DNA of 64,000 nt from Firmicutes bacterium UBA3572. Lineage in GTDB: Bacteria; Bacillota; Desulfotomaculia; Desulfotomaculales; Desulforudaceae. The stretch lies in NCBI GenBank assembly GCA_002375985.1, contig DFNH01000027.1:1-64000 (forward strand), written 5' to 3'. Shown here piece after piece: positions 49,393-58,052 of the stretch. Position 1 is the first letter of the stretch. The number at the start of each line of letters is the position of its first letter. The translations under genes were made by a program, and so were the position numbers. The notes under the pieces are model-generated. The model searched no databases, was not told where the DNA came from, and was given only the letters and a program-made list of their open reading frames with translations.

Positions 49393-49752
49393 CTAAGGGT
49401 AAACCCAGATCGTTTCCTTTCGCACCGAATCAAGAAAGCCGCCTTCCTTTTTGAGCATGGTATCCCATTCGGACTTCTTGTACACCAACAGGTCGGTCGG
49501 CACTGGAAGAACAGTGGTGTCGAACTCCAGCCCCCGTTTCTCAAAGGGCCGGTCGGTGTCGGCCACGATCACCACCAGGTCGAGATCGCTGCCCACGCTC
49601 CAGTCGCCGCGCGCGTACGAGCCGAAATAACCCACGCGCAGCACGTCGCGGCGGTCCGCGGCCACCGCTCTAGCCCACCGGCGTACCGCTTCCTCAACCC
49701 GGGAAGCATCAGGCCATTTTAGCGTGGACGAACTCAATGACCTCACGGGCAT
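49393..49752 (-). CDS. MntA-type nucleotidyltransferase (antitoxin of a HEPN pair)
   Basis: The 119-residue minimal nucleotidyltransferase has an exact GSx10DxD motif (GSYARGDWSVGSDLDLVV, about residues 44-61), the signature of MntA enzymes that add AMP to a HEPN partner. A third acidic residue (LEFDTTVLPVPTDLL) completes the metal site. Start: ATG at 49752, nine bases behind AAGGAGG, which lies inside the upstream HEPN gene; the overlap is 44 bases, so translation is coupled. The pair matches type VII toxin-antitoxin design. It stands at the edge of the region full of transposase remnants. Confidence 0.85.
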   Translation of the reverse strand: MPVRSLSSSTLKWPDASRVEEAVRRWARAVAADRRDVLRVGYFGSYARGDWSVGSDLDLVVIVADTDRPFEKRGLEFDTTVLPVPTDLLVYKKSEWDTMLKKEGGFLDSVRKETIWVYP

Positions 49753-50098
49753 AGGCTATGGCCTCCTTGCTCTGCAGTGCGCCGTAATGTTCAAACGGTG
49801 CGCCTTCCGGGTGTCCGTTCGGGTAGCGCGTGGGGATGTAGTACCCGTCCAGGACGCGGGCCTTGTCCACCAGGGCGGCGTCGACTACTACCGTTTTGGG
49901 CAGATCGCGTAACAGCCGGGCGACCACATGACCCCGGGCCTCCTGACCCAGGTGCAGGTGCAAAGCCTTGACGGCCTTTTCGGCGGCCTGGTGGGTGGCG
50001 AAACAGGCCCACTCGTGGCGGTGCATCCGCCGCGAATCCTCAGCCTGTTCCAGGTCCCGCAGTGCCTGCTTGAACCAGTCCTGTGCACGGTTAGCCAT
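49709..50098 (-). CDS. HEPN domain protein (HepT-type toxin candidate)
   Basis: The 129-residue helical protein fits the HEPN superfamily: WFKQALRDLEQAEDS, FATHQAAEKAVKALHLHLGQEARGHVVARLL, and a C-terminal AIAYAREVIEFV. An Rx4H motif, the proposed RNase site, is present as RYPNGH (about residue 97), followed by HPEG rather than the HxY of classical HepT. It could be an RNase toxin, or a non-toxic binding partner of the nucleotidyltransferase. Start: ATG at 50098 with AAAGGTGG upstream; the frame is open to 50158 without a ribosome site. No other defence genes are next to it. Confidence 0.85.
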   Translation of the reverse strand: MANRAQDWFKQALRDLEQAEDSRRMHRHEWACFATHQAAEKAVKALHLHLGQEARGHVVARLLRDLPKTVVVDAALVDKARVLDGYYIPTRYPNGHPEGAPFEHYGALQSKEAIAYAREVIEFVHAKMA

Positions 50099-50625
50099 AT
50101 ATCCGACCACCTTTCGTGTCGCCGCGGTTTGCGCCGACCGTCTGGGACTTTCTGGCAACCCGTACCCCTATGTTACCACAAGCCACGGGAGTTTGCCACT
50201 AATTTTAGTTTGCACCAAAAGGACGTACGCAGTCCACTTTGCTTTTGCCTGCGGCTACTTTCGGCACTCAGGGGGTTGCGGTCGTTTTCCTGACCACAAT
50301 TTCTTGTGTCGCCGACCGGACTTTCGCCAGTAATTAGCGAAATTGCCGCCATTCCTGGCTTTCAGCCATTAGCTTTGTATACCTAACTGTCATCGTGGTA
50401 TTGAGCAAGCTCCAGGGTGTCCCATAGTCTGAAACTTTCCCCGGGGACATCCGGGCGATTTTCTTGACGATCCGTGGGCCATTGTATACCAGCACTACCT
50501 CGGAAGTATCATCAAGTTCCTCCAGCAAGAGGTGGAGGCTAAAACCATCCCCGGCTCAAAACGCAGGAAATGCCGTTCCTGGCCTTTTACCTGGAGTGCC
50601 GGCTCCGGCAACTCCTGCAGGCCGT
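50099..50625. other. intergenic stretch upstream of the IS remnant
   Basis: No gene is supported. Two similar tracts, near 50139-50161 (GACCGTCTGGGACTTTCTGG) and 50313-50337 (GACCGGACTTTCGCCAGTAA), resemble each other and may be ends of decayed insertion sequences. A minus-strand frame at 50334-50528 has no family that I recognise and no clear ribosome site. Confidence 0.3.
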
Positions 50626-50653
50626 CCGGCCTGTCTGCCGCCAGGCAGGCCGG
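50626..50653. repeat. REP-like hairpin
   Basis: A 12-bp stem with one G-T pair (50626-50637 with 50642-50653, CCGGCCTGTCTG / CAGGCAGGCCGG) closes a 4-base CCGC loop. It stands just ahead of the first readable part of the broken transposase and interrupts what should be its N-terminal region. Such GC-rich palindromes are usual as dispersed REP-like units; only this copy was seen. Confidence 0.55.
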
Positions 50654-50659
50654 ATCTCA

Positions 50660-52180
50660 ACCACAGCCGGGTGCGGCGGGAGCTCGATTACGTGCGCCTG
50701 ACGGTAAACGGCAAGGACTTCATTGTCCGCACCGCACTCAAAGGTGAAGACCTCCTGGGCCGTTTCATTCCAGTCTACCTGGCAGCCCAGCGTTTCGGCG
50801 GTGCCTGGGTACTGCAGGAACTATGGAAACAGTTGGCCGTGGACCAGGTTCTCAACAAACTTCTCAAAGCACGCAAGTTCCAAAGCCCGGTGGAGCGGGC
50901 CATCTTTGCCGTGGTGGCCAACCGGGCTCTGGCGCCGATGAGCGAGCGTGCCGTGGAAGAGTGGGTTAAGCCAGGATGTATTTCTGCCCGACTTGCAGGA
51001 TATCCCGCTCCACCACCTGTACCGGGCCCTGGACTTTTTACTGGAGGCCCAGGAGCCCCTGCAGTCAGGTTTTCTGTCAGGTTAGCCACCTGTTTAACCT
51101 GGAGGTGGATCTTTTATACTTTGGCACCACCTCCACCTACTTCGAGATCGAGACTGACGATGGCGAAGGTTTAAGGCACCGGAGGCATTCCAAGGACTCC
51201 CGGCCGGACCTCCCCCAGGCGGTGATCGGTCTGGCGGTGACCCGGGACGGCATCCCGGTGCGCTGCTGGGTTTGGCCGGGCAACACCGCCGATATGTCGG
51301 TCATCCAGGAGGTCAAAAACGACCTCGCCGGCTGGAAGCTCGGCCGGGTGATCACCGTCCTGGACCGCGGGGTGGCTTCCGATGGAAGTCTCCGCTATCT
51401 TCAAAGAACTGGCGGCCACTACATTGCCGGGGAACGCACGCGGGCCGGCGAGAACCCGTGGAAAAGGCGCTTTCCCACCCGGGCCGCTTCAAGACCGTGC
51501 GGGACAACCTGGAGGTTAAGGAGATCATCACCGGCCACGGTGAGGCCCGGGCCCGCTACGTCCTGGTACGCAATCCCGAGGAGGCCCAACGGGATAAGAC
51601 CAGGCGGGAAGAGACCATCAAGAAACTCAAACTTGAGTTGGCCCGGATCGGCGAGCTAAACGGTGTGCCCCACACCAGGGCGGTCTGCAACCTGATTGCG
51701 CACCCTCTTACGGCCGGTACCTCAAGACCGACAAGCGGGGCCAGCCCCGGATCGACCGGGCCAAGATCAAGGCCGAGGAACGGCTGGACGGCAAGTACCT
51801 CCTGCGTACATCGGATGACACTATCTCCCCGGAAGATGTGGCCCTCGGCTACAAACAGTTGCTTCAAGTGGAGGATGCCTTCCGCACCTTAAAGAGTACC
51901 CAGGAACTGCGCCCCGTGTACCACCGTCTGGAGGACCGGATCCGCGCGCACGTGCTGTTCTGTTGGTTGGCTCTGCTCTTGATCCGGATGGCCGAGAACA
52001 AAACGGGACAAACCTGGAGAACCATCCGCACACACCTGGAGCGGATGCACGCAGGCGAATTCTTATTCCCATCGGGCCGCTTGCTCCAACGTACCGAAAC
52101 CACGGCTATTCAGAAACAGTTGTTTAAGGTCCTGAAAGTTCCGGGACCCCCGAAAATGCGGGCTATCACTCCTTTCAAGC
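50660..52180 (+). pseudogene. IS1634-family (IS4 superfamily) transposase, broken
   Basis: Four frames join into one transposase: LDYVRLTVNGKDFIVRTALK to MSERAVEEWV; then DVFLPDLQDIPLHHLYRALDFL to RSLRYLQRTGGHYIAGER-like residues; then RFKTVRDNLEVKEIITGHGEARARYV; then QPRIDRAKIKAEERLDGKYLL and LLQVEDAFRTLKSTQELRPVYH. Breaks lie near 50975, 51460 and 51720. The DDE second Asp (VLDRGVASDGSL) and the Glu (QVEDAFR) are present, but the first Asp of YFDTTS is Gly (YFGTTSTYFE). It cannot transpose. Terminal repeats were not found. The right side abuts a yyaL fragment at about 52200. Confidence 0.85.
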
Positions 52181-52199
52181 AGCCGTTGGACAAGCGCCT

Positions 52200-52417
52200 T
52201 CGGGGGAGGTCAATCCCGCAGCACGTAGGTGAATATCTCCCGGGCAACCTGGGCGTAATGCTCCCTGCCGGTGGCCTGGTAGGCCTCAAGATGGACCATG
52301 ACCAGGAGCGCGTTATCGTACAGCATCTTCTCAAAAGTTGTAGGCGTGCTGCAACAGGTATAGGCTCTTTTGGCGGATGAGTCGGTTCGCTTTTTTGGGC
52401 GTCTTCGACGAATGCAC
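52200..52417 (-). pseudogene. yyaL: yyaL 5' fragment (N-terminus joined to an internal part)
   Basis: GTG at 52417, ten bases behind AGGAGG, starts VHSSKTPKKANRLIRQKSLYLLQHAYNF. This is the first segment of YyaL/DUF255 thioredoxin-domain proteins, which normally read NRLxxEKSPYLLQHAxNPVDW. It then jumps, with a frame change, to FEKMLYDNALLVMVHLEAYQ and AREIFTYVLRD, which belong about 220 residues later. The thioredoxin part with CHWCH is deleted. The piece ends against the IS1634 remnant. The C-terminal part of the same gene lies at 59216-59524 on the other strand. Confidence 0.75.
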
Positions 52418-52566
52418 GGCTGTCAATCCTCCTGGTCCATATCCCTTACACCAAACGCGCTGTTTATCAGTCTCTCCGCAGGTGCGTTTCCGGAAAGGAC
52501 ACAGAAGGAATGAGTCAAGATGCACACACACCCATTTCTGGCCTGCAGCGGGCCCCCTTATCACGG

Positions 52567-52587
52567 AAAAAGGCCGGTCACCCGGCC
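52567..52587 (-). terminator. intrinsic terminator of yjbQ
   Basis: The 6-bp stem GGCCGG / CCGGCC (52572-52577 with 52582-52587) is followed on the minus strand by five T. The yjbQ stop codon is in the loop. Confidence 0.7.
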
Positions 52588-52979
52588 AGTACCTTGACGT
52601 ACAGCTGGCGCGTACGCGGTCCGTCGAACTCACAGAAGAACACGCCTTGCCAGGTTCCCAGCATGAGCTTACCGTCTTTAACCGGAATAAACAGGCTGGT
52701 GCCGATCAGCGCCGACTTGATATGGGCGTCCGCGTTGCCTTCCAGGTGGCGGTAGTCCCCGCGGGCAGGCACCACCTGGGTCAGGTGGGTCTGGATATCC
52801 CGACTCACCGTCGGATCGGCCACCTCGTTAATACACACGCCGGCCGTGGTGTGCGGAACATACACGCAACACAGACCTTCCGTAACACCGGATTCCTTTA
52901 ATGCCACCTGCAGCTTGGCAGTGACCTCCACAAACTCGTTTCGGTGGGTGGTACGGACCTCAAAAGCATAAAAACTCAT
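52578..52979 (-). CDS. YjbQ family protein (UPF0047), copy 1
   Basis: The 133-residue protein has the YjbQ pattern: FVEVTAKLQVALKESGVTEGLCCVYVPHTTAGVCINE, HLEGNADAHIKSALIGTSLFIPV, LGTWQGVFFCEFDGPR. The conserved His/Asp/Glu set around HTTAGV, NADAHI and FCEFDGPR probably binds a metal ion. Some members complement thiamine-phosphate synthase loss in E. coli, which gave the label secondary thiamine-phosphate synthase; the true role is unknown. Start: ATG at 52979, eight bases behind GGAGGTG. A second, different YjbQ lies at 61651. Confidence 0.88.
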   Translation of the reverse strand: MSFYAFEVRTTHRNEFVEVTAKLQVALKESGVTEGLCCVYVPHTTAGVCINEVADPTVSRDIQTHLTQVVPARGDYRHLEGNADAHIKSALIGTSLFIPVKDGKLMLGTWQGVFFCEFDGPRTRQLYVKVLAG

Positions 52980-53035
52980 CTTCAAAACACCTCCGAAATG
53001 CCCGTTTCGGTCAAAAAACCGCACTGGAACAACGG

Positions 53036-53737
53036 TCACACCTGGACCGCCAACCTCTCCCCATGAAATTCTTCCTGGTACTGCTTAAACCGGCCACTAG
53101 TTCTGCTCCGGGGGGACAAAAGCGACAGAACCGCCCGCAGATCGTTGTTCCTAACCGCATAATCGGCCCGCGCTTCCACCTCGGGAGGCGCGTTGAAGGC
53201 GATACCCAGGCCGACCGCCGGAAACACCAGAGCATCGCCCATACTGTCCCCAATGGCGGCCACCTCCCAGGGATCGACCCCCAGCGCCCGGCAGATATTG
53301 GCTACGTGTCGCGGTTTACCGGCCCAGGTCACCTGAATCGTCACCCGCCCGTCAAGCACGCCGTCCCGGAAACCGAGACGGTTGGCAATACACAACTCAA
53401 AACCCAGGCTGGCAGCCACACGGTCAGCCAGCACGTCCAGCCCCGAGGAGAGGAGTGCCAGCCGGTAACCCTCCCGGCGGAGGGCCTCCACGGTTTCCCG
53501 GGCTCCCGGCCGCAGGGGGATTTCACTAACGATTCTTTCCAGACGCTCCCGGCTAACGCCTTTCCAGAGCGCGGCATCCCTCCACGCGAATTCCAGGTAG
53601 CTGATACGACCGGCCATAAAGGCCTCCAGCGAAACCAAGCCGCCGTCCTTCCAGGTGCCGAGCCTTTCGTGAATGTGCTGCCAGACGCTGCCCACCGGGG
53701 TCAGCGTGCCGTCCAGGTCAAAGATTATTGCTTTCAG
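53036..53737 (-). CDS. HAD-superfamily phosphatase, start codon unusual
   Basis: The 233-residue frame resembles phosphoserine-phosphatase-like HAD enzymes. Motif I KAIIFDLDGTLTPVGSV, motif II ALLSSGLDVL, and motif III-IV GKPRHV...VAAIGDSMGDALVF are complete. The first ATG/GTG/TTG in frame (GTG at 53695) lies after motif I and would yield a dead enzyme. Upstream to the stop at 53758-53756 the only candidates are CTG at 53737 (LKAIIFDLDG, where relatives have MKAIIFDLDG) and ATC at 53752, which has the right distance from AAGGAGG (53764-53770). Either a rare start codon is used or a small deletion broke the start. The substrate is unknown. Confidence 0.8.
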   Translation of the reverse strand: MKAIIFDLDGTLTPVGSVWQHIHERLGTWKDGGLVSLEAFMAGRISYLEFAWRDAALWKGVSRERLERIVSEIPLRPGARETVEALRREGYRLALLSSGLDVLADRVAASLGFELCIANRLGFRDGVLDGRVTIQVTWAGKPRHVANICRALGVDPWEVAAIGDSMGDALVFPAVGLGIAFNAPPEVEARADYAVRNNDLRAVLSLLSPRSRTSGRFKQYQEEFHGERLAVQV

Positions 53738-53940
53738 TGGCTGACCAAAGATAGACTAACAACCTCCTTAAGCTGTGAAGATGGTTTTTGGTGCTTTAAA
53801 CACATTCCATAACGGGCACCGTTGTCCTGCCAGAAACTCGGTGCCGCCAAAAAGTTCTCGAGGTTCCCGGGCAGGAGAGCTGACCCGGCTGCCGAATTTA
53901 GGTTCAAAAAATAAAATAAAATATGGAGGGGCTTCGGCAA

Positions 53941-54381
53941 ATGAATACTTTCAATTCAGAAGTTCGAGAGGACGTCAGGTATGCCGGTTTTTGGGTGCGG
54001 GTGATGGCCACCGTTCTGGACGGGTTTATCCTGGGTATTCCCATCACCATCCTGGTTTCCCTACTTTACGGATGGACGTGGCTCGTCGAAGGCCCCGGCC
54101 AGGCCGACCTGGTCTACTGTTTGCTCTCGGCGCTGGTCACCGTGGCGTTTTGGGTGAACTGGAACGGCCGCACGCCGGGGAAAAAGCTGATGGGCATCAG
54201 GCTCGTAAGGCACCCCGACCTTGGCGGCATTACCCACGGCAAGGGATTACTCCGGTACGTGATTGGTTACACGGTCAGCACGATCGTTTTCGGGCTTGGC
54301 TTTGTTATGGTAGCCTTCCGGGACGACAAGCGCGGCTTGCACGATCTTATCGCCGGGACGGCCGTGATTTACGACCGGTAA
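53941..54381 (+). CDS. RDD family membrane protein
   Basis: The 146-residue protein has the RDD domain: RYAGFWVRVMATVLDGFILGIP (with Arg and Asp of the name), NGRTPGKKLMGIRLV, and FRDDKRGLHDLIAGTAVI. About three membrane segments are visible (residues 25-50, 60-80, 105-130). RDD proteins are small membrane proteins of unclear function, perhaps transport or stress. Start: ATG at 53941, nine bases behind GGAGGGG; the ATG at 53923 overlaps that site. Confidence 0.85.
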   Translation: MNTFNSEVREDVRYAGFWVRVMATVLDGFILGIPITILVSLLYGWTWLVEGPGQADLVYCLLSALVTVAFWVNWNGRTPGKKLMGIRLVRHPDLGGITHGKGLLRYVIGYTVSTIVFGLGFVMVAFRDDKRGLHDLIAGTAVIYDR

Positions 54382-54399
54382 CGCTGTTATTGTGTACCT

Positions 54400-55929
54400 T
54401 CAGCGCCAGTATTTCCGGTCCAGGGACCGGTACTGGACGGCCTCGGCAATGTGTTGGGCCTCGATCATCTCCGCACCCTCTAGATCGGCAATGGTGCGCG
54501 CTACCTTTAGAATGCGGCTGTGGGCCCGCGCACTGAGCTCCAAGGCCCGGAATGCCTGCTGAAAAAGGCCCTTGGCCTCGCGGGTCAGACGGCAGTGCTT
54601 CCGAACTTCCCTGCCGTTCATCCGGGCATTGCAGCCCGCCGCGTTCCCGAAACGTTCCCGCTGACGCCGGCGCGCCGCCTCCACCCGCTCTTTGACTGAC
54701 GGCGACTCCGGACCGCCGATACCCTCCCCCAACTGTTCAAAACTGGGCCTGGGCACCTCAATCTGAATATCTATGCGGTCCAGCAGCGGACCGGACACCC
54801 GGCCGATATAGCGTTGGATTTGGTGTGGGGTACAGTGACACTCCTTCACCACATCCCCAAAATAGCCGCACGGACAGGGGTTCATCGCCGCCACCAGCAT
54901 GATCCGGGCCGGAAAAGCGCACGTCCCGGCAATTCGGGAAACGGTGACCATCCCGTCCTCCAGGGGTTGCCGCAACGCTTCCAGCGCATCGCGGCGAAAC
55001 TCCGGAAACTCATCCAGGAAGAGCACGCCCTGGTGGGCGAGGCTGATTTCGCCCGGCCGTGGCGTGCGGCCACCGCCCACCAGGGCGACCGTGGAAGCAG
55101 TGTGATGCGGTGCCCGGAAGGGCCGCCGGGTGACCAGCGTTTGTCCGGGCTCCAGCATCCCGGCCAGACTGTAAAGCTTGGTTACCTCGAGGGCCTCGGC
55201 GAAATCCATGTCGGGCAGGATGCCCGGCAGGCAACGGGCCAGCAAGGTTTTGCCCGCACCAGGACTTCCCAGCATAAGTACGTTGTGCCCCCCGGCGGCC
55301 GCCACCTCCAGCGCCCGCTTCACAACCGCCTGCCCTTTGACCTCCGCGAAGTCAATATCTGCCTCCCGCGCCGTCCCCAGCAAAGCCTCCACGTCCACCC
55401 GGTACGGCGCAATGTCCTCCGCGCCCATCAGGAAGCGTATCATCTGCCCTATGTCCCGTACCGGATACACCGTGGCCTCTTCAACTAAGGCTGCTTCGCC
55501 TGCGTTTGCCTCGGGCACGACCACCCGGTGAAAACCAGCCTGCACCGCGGCCAGCACCGCGGGCAAAACCCCGTGCACCCCGCGGACACCGCCATCCAGG
55601 GACAGTTCACCTAAAACAACGTAACCGGCACCCAAGTCCGGCGGAACCTGTTCACTTCCGGCCAGCACCCCCAACGCAATCGGCAGGTCATAGGACGGTC
55701 CCTCCTTCTTTATATCGGCCGGCGCCAGATTAACCGTGATCTTTCGCGCCGGAAACTCGTACCCGGCGTTACGGATCGCCGCTCGCACCCGATCCTTACT
55801 CTCCCGCACCGCCCCACCGGGCAGCCCCACGATCTCCCAGCCCGGCAGGCCTCCAGCCACGTCGACCTCAACTTTGACAATGTACCCTTCTATGCCCGAA
55901 AGTGCCACGGAATGGACGGTGGAAAGCAT
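54400..55929 (-). CDS. comM: YifB/ComM family Mg-chelatase-like AAA+ ATPase
   Basis: The 509-residue protein begins with a Lon-like S5 fold (ALSGIEGYIVKVEVDVAGGLPGWEIVGLPGGAVRESKDRV) and continues with an AAA+ core: Walker A GSPGAGKTLLARCLPG (about residues 218-233), Walker B VLFLDEFPEF, and sensor MNPCPCGYFGD with its cysteines, then a C-terminal Mg_chelatase_C helical part. ComM helps branch migration during natural transformation in Gram-negative bacteria; in Firmicutes the role is less clear. Start: ATG at 55929 behind GGAGG. In clostridia it often follows yraN; here it has been separated from it by the 39-53 kb region. Confidence 0.93.
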   Translation of the reverse strand: MLSTVHSVALSGIEGYIVKVEVDVAGGLPGWEIVGLPGGAVRESKDRVRAAIRNAGYEFPARKITVNLAPADIKKEGPSYDLPIALGVLAGSEQVPPDLGAGYVVLGELSLDGGVRGVHGVLPAVLAAVQAGFHRVVVPEANAGEAALVEEATVYPVRDIGQMIRFLMGAEDIAPYRVDVEALLGTAREADIDFAEVKGQAVVKRALEVAAAGGHNVLMLGSPGAGKTLLARCLPGILPDMDFAEALEVTKLYSLAGMLEPGQTLVTRRPFRAPHHTASTVALVGGGRTPRPGEISLAHQGVLFLDEFPEFRRDALEALRQPLEDGMVTVSRIAGTCAFPARIMLVAAMNPCPCGYFGDVVKECHCTPHQIQRYIGRVSGPLLDRIDIQIEVPRPSFEQLGEGIGGPESPSVKERVEAARRRQRERFGNAAGCNARMNGREVRKHCRLTREAKGLFQQAFRALELSARAHSRILKVARTIADLEGAEMIEAQHIAEAVQYRSLDRKYWR

Positions 55930-55984
55930 TGCTTGCCTCCATTTGACTGCAATTCCATGTATGATTCTACTGCTGGAAGAATAA

Positions 55985-56329
55985 TCCCTGCTTACAGAGT
56001 ATGGTGATATTGGTGGGGGTAGCGCGTTTGTGAGCGGAGAGGAGTGCTTGTTTCATGACTTCTGTTCAATTACCACCAGTATAGAGAGTGCTGACGTGGT
56101 CCAGTTTCTCGCCGGTTACCGCATCTATGTTAACACGTACGTACTCCCCAGACCGTGCAAACCCTCTGGACCCGTTCCTAGGATTTATTCTCACAGTGAC
56201 TTTCCAGTAGGGAGTTACTATACTGTTAGGACTTACTTTTGCTGACCGTAAATGAAGGGACTTTTCTCGCATTGTATGGCCTAAACCTTTTTGGTTACAT
56301 TGTATGGCCTTTCTCGCTTTCTCTGGCCG
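55985..56329. other. intergenic stretch with a short PepSY-like reading frame
   Basis: On the minus strand, 56066-56230 codes YWKVTVRINPRNGSRGFARSGEYVRVNIDAVTGEKLDHV. The pattern WxVxVR...VNIDAVTGEKL recalls the end of a PepSY domain. It is too short and lacks a start of its own, so it may be a gene fragment. Nothing else is supported here. Confidence 0.3.
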
Positions 56330-56788
56330 ATTGTATAGAAGGACTACGGTCAGCCGCGAAAAGCGCAAAACGGACAGGACCACCTGCTTTTCCTTCCAGG
56401 GCAACCGCTACGAGGCGCCGGCGCACCTGGCCGGGAGGATCGTCGAAATCCGCTACACCCCTTTGACTTAAGCCGCCTGCAGGTCTTCCACGAAGGGCAG
56501 GCCGTGGGCGAGGTTTTAGCCCCATCAGAGCTTGCGCCGCAAAACCGACGAGCGGGTGGAGGTGTCGCCCGAACCTGAAACTGCGCCGGTCCCCAGGCTG
56601 AGCTATCTGGAGTTGCTGCGCAAAAAGCACGCCGCCGCGCTGAAAGACGAATTAGAGCGGATTTCCTTCCACGCAAGATCAACAATATCTGCACCGCCTG
56701 CCTGGTGGATGGGTTCTTGCAGGAAAAACCGCTCATCGACGAGACCACGGCCAGACGCGCCCTGGGAGAGTTCGAAGACGACGCGTGA
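56330..56788 (+). pseudogene. integrase-core (IS481/IS21-like) transposase C-terminus
   Basis: Joined frames give RTTVSREKRKTDRTTCFSFQGNRYEAPAHLAGRIVEIRYTPFDLSRLQVFHEGQAVGEVL. This is the beta-barrel tail of DDE transposases with an rve core, whose usual text is YEVPxxLxGxxVxLRYDP. It is followed by LSYLELLRKKHAAALKDELERISF and, in another frame, KINNICTACLVDGFLQEKPL. The catalytic core is absent. At least three frame changes are needed, so it is dead. The stretch from 56789 to 57039 contains nothing I can support beyond the next gene's leader. Confidence 0.65.
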
Positions 56789-57039
56789 GCCGGCCCGCGC
56801 GGCTGATTTTCTCTCTCGGCCAGCAAATTAGACAAACCGGTCAATTATTGTGATCATTAACAAGCGGGAACCAGAAGAAATAAAAGAGGTATCTCATTGT
56901 GGTGTGTAAATTGCGGCTGGAGGCAAATCGATTACAGCCAGAATAAGCCGTCGCTTTATCGAAATCTAGCAGGAAATAACAGTCACTGGTAGAAGTTAAG
57001 ATAAGCTAACGCTGCAAGCATAAAACAAGGGGGTCGGTT

Positions 57040-57828
57040 ATGGAGTCCTTGGTGCATCCGAAAGAAAAGGTTTACTTTGTCATATCACTCGTGATTAGCC
57101 TTCTGGTTTATGTTGTTCTTGTTGTTTCTATTGTTGGAATAGCATACATAGTGATAGGCGTGATTACTGTTTTCATTCTCCACGGTCTGTTTATCGGCGG
57201 CATCAGAGGTAATGGTATCCGCGTATCTGACAGGCAGTTTCCGGAAGTCTACCGCCTGGCGCAGCACCTTGCCGGGCAGATGGGGCTCAACCCGGTTCCC
57301 GCAATTTACGTTTTGCAGGCCGGTGGCTTACTAAATGCTTTCGCTACCAGATTTCTGGGCCGAAATTTTGTCGTTATTTATTCCGACGTGCTGGAGCTCG
57401 CTTACGAAAAGGGCGCGTCTGCGGTCGCCTTTGTGATATGCCACGAGTTAGCCCATATCAAACGCAGGCATCTCACCTGGCGTTGGCTCTTATATCCCGC
57501 TATGATGATTCCGTTTTTGGGGACAGCATATTCCCGGGCCTGTGAGTACACCTGCGATCGTATTGCCGCACACTATCAGCCGGACGGTGCTGCGGCGGGG
57601 CTTCTGGTCCTAGCTGCCGGCAAAAAGCTCTATCGCACCGTCAATCTGGAAGAATTTTGTAACCAGGCGGAGACCGAGCGCGGCTTTTGGATCTGGTTCT
57701 CTGAGATTCTTTCGACGCATCCGAACCTGCCCAGGCGCATCAATGCTTTACGAAAGTCTGAGGCAGTAATGCATTCTCATTCTGAGTACACGAATATCGG
57801 AAGCGGGGGGCGTATAACACGGGCTTAG
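57040..57828 (+). CDS. M48 family membrane metallopeptidase
   Basis: The 262-residue protein starts with two hydrophobic segments (about residues 12-55), followed by the zincin core. ICHELAHIKRRH gives the HExxH zinc site (about residue 140); the third ligand Glu is in ACEYTCDRIAAHY. THPNLPRRINAL near the end is typical of M48 (HtpX/Ste24) proteins, which place the active site at the cytoplasmic membrane face. AGGLLNAFATRFLGRNFVVIY is the substrate-cleft strand of this group. Start: ATG at 57040 behind AAGGGGG. It is shorter than HtpX and stands alone. AT-richer than neighbours. Confidence 0.88.
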   Translation: MESLVHPKEKVYFVISLVISLLVYVVLVVSIVGIAYIVIGVITVFILHGLFIGGIRGNGIRVSDRQFPEVYRLAQHLAGQMGLNPVPAIYVLQAGGLLNAFATRFLGRNFVVIYSDVLELAYEKGASAVAFVICHELAHIKRRHLTWRWLLYPAMMIPFLGTAYSRACEYTCDRIAAHYQPDGAAAGLLVLAAGKKLYRTVNLEEFCNQAETERGFWIWFSEILSTHPNLPRRINALRKSEAVMHSHSEYTNIGSGGRITRA

Positions 57829-57985
57829 CGGTCCAGGGCGTTTGCCCGCATGCTGCGCGCTTCGTAAAGCCGGGAAACGTTATGGCAGCGACCCCGGGAA
57901 TCTACAAGAAACTAATAACACAGTTTACGCAGTCCTGACCCTACCGCTCATCCGAAAAACAAAAGCTGGCGGGCTAACGCCTGTC

Positions 57986-58030
57986 GCCGCGTTTCCTTCC
58001 CGGGTCTAAAGACCGGGACTTCCACGCGGC
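57986..58030. repeat. imperfect nested hairpin, like an IS200/IS605-type end
   Basis: An outer 6-bp stem GCCGCG / CGCGGC (57986-57991 with 58025-58030) encloses an inner stem around CCCGGGTCT-AA-AGACCGGG. The wording TTCC...CTAAAG...GGACTTCC is like the subterminal hairpin of IS200/IS605 elements. No tnpA or tnpB is present on either side, so this would be a lone end. The identification is by resemblance only. Confidence 0.4.
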
Positions 58031-58052
58031 AAAAGCAAGATGAGGTGAGAAG

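Noticed and set aside
50334..50528. Minus-strand gene of 64 residues before the IS1634 remnant
   Set aside because: No recognised family, weak start context, and position among decayed DNA.
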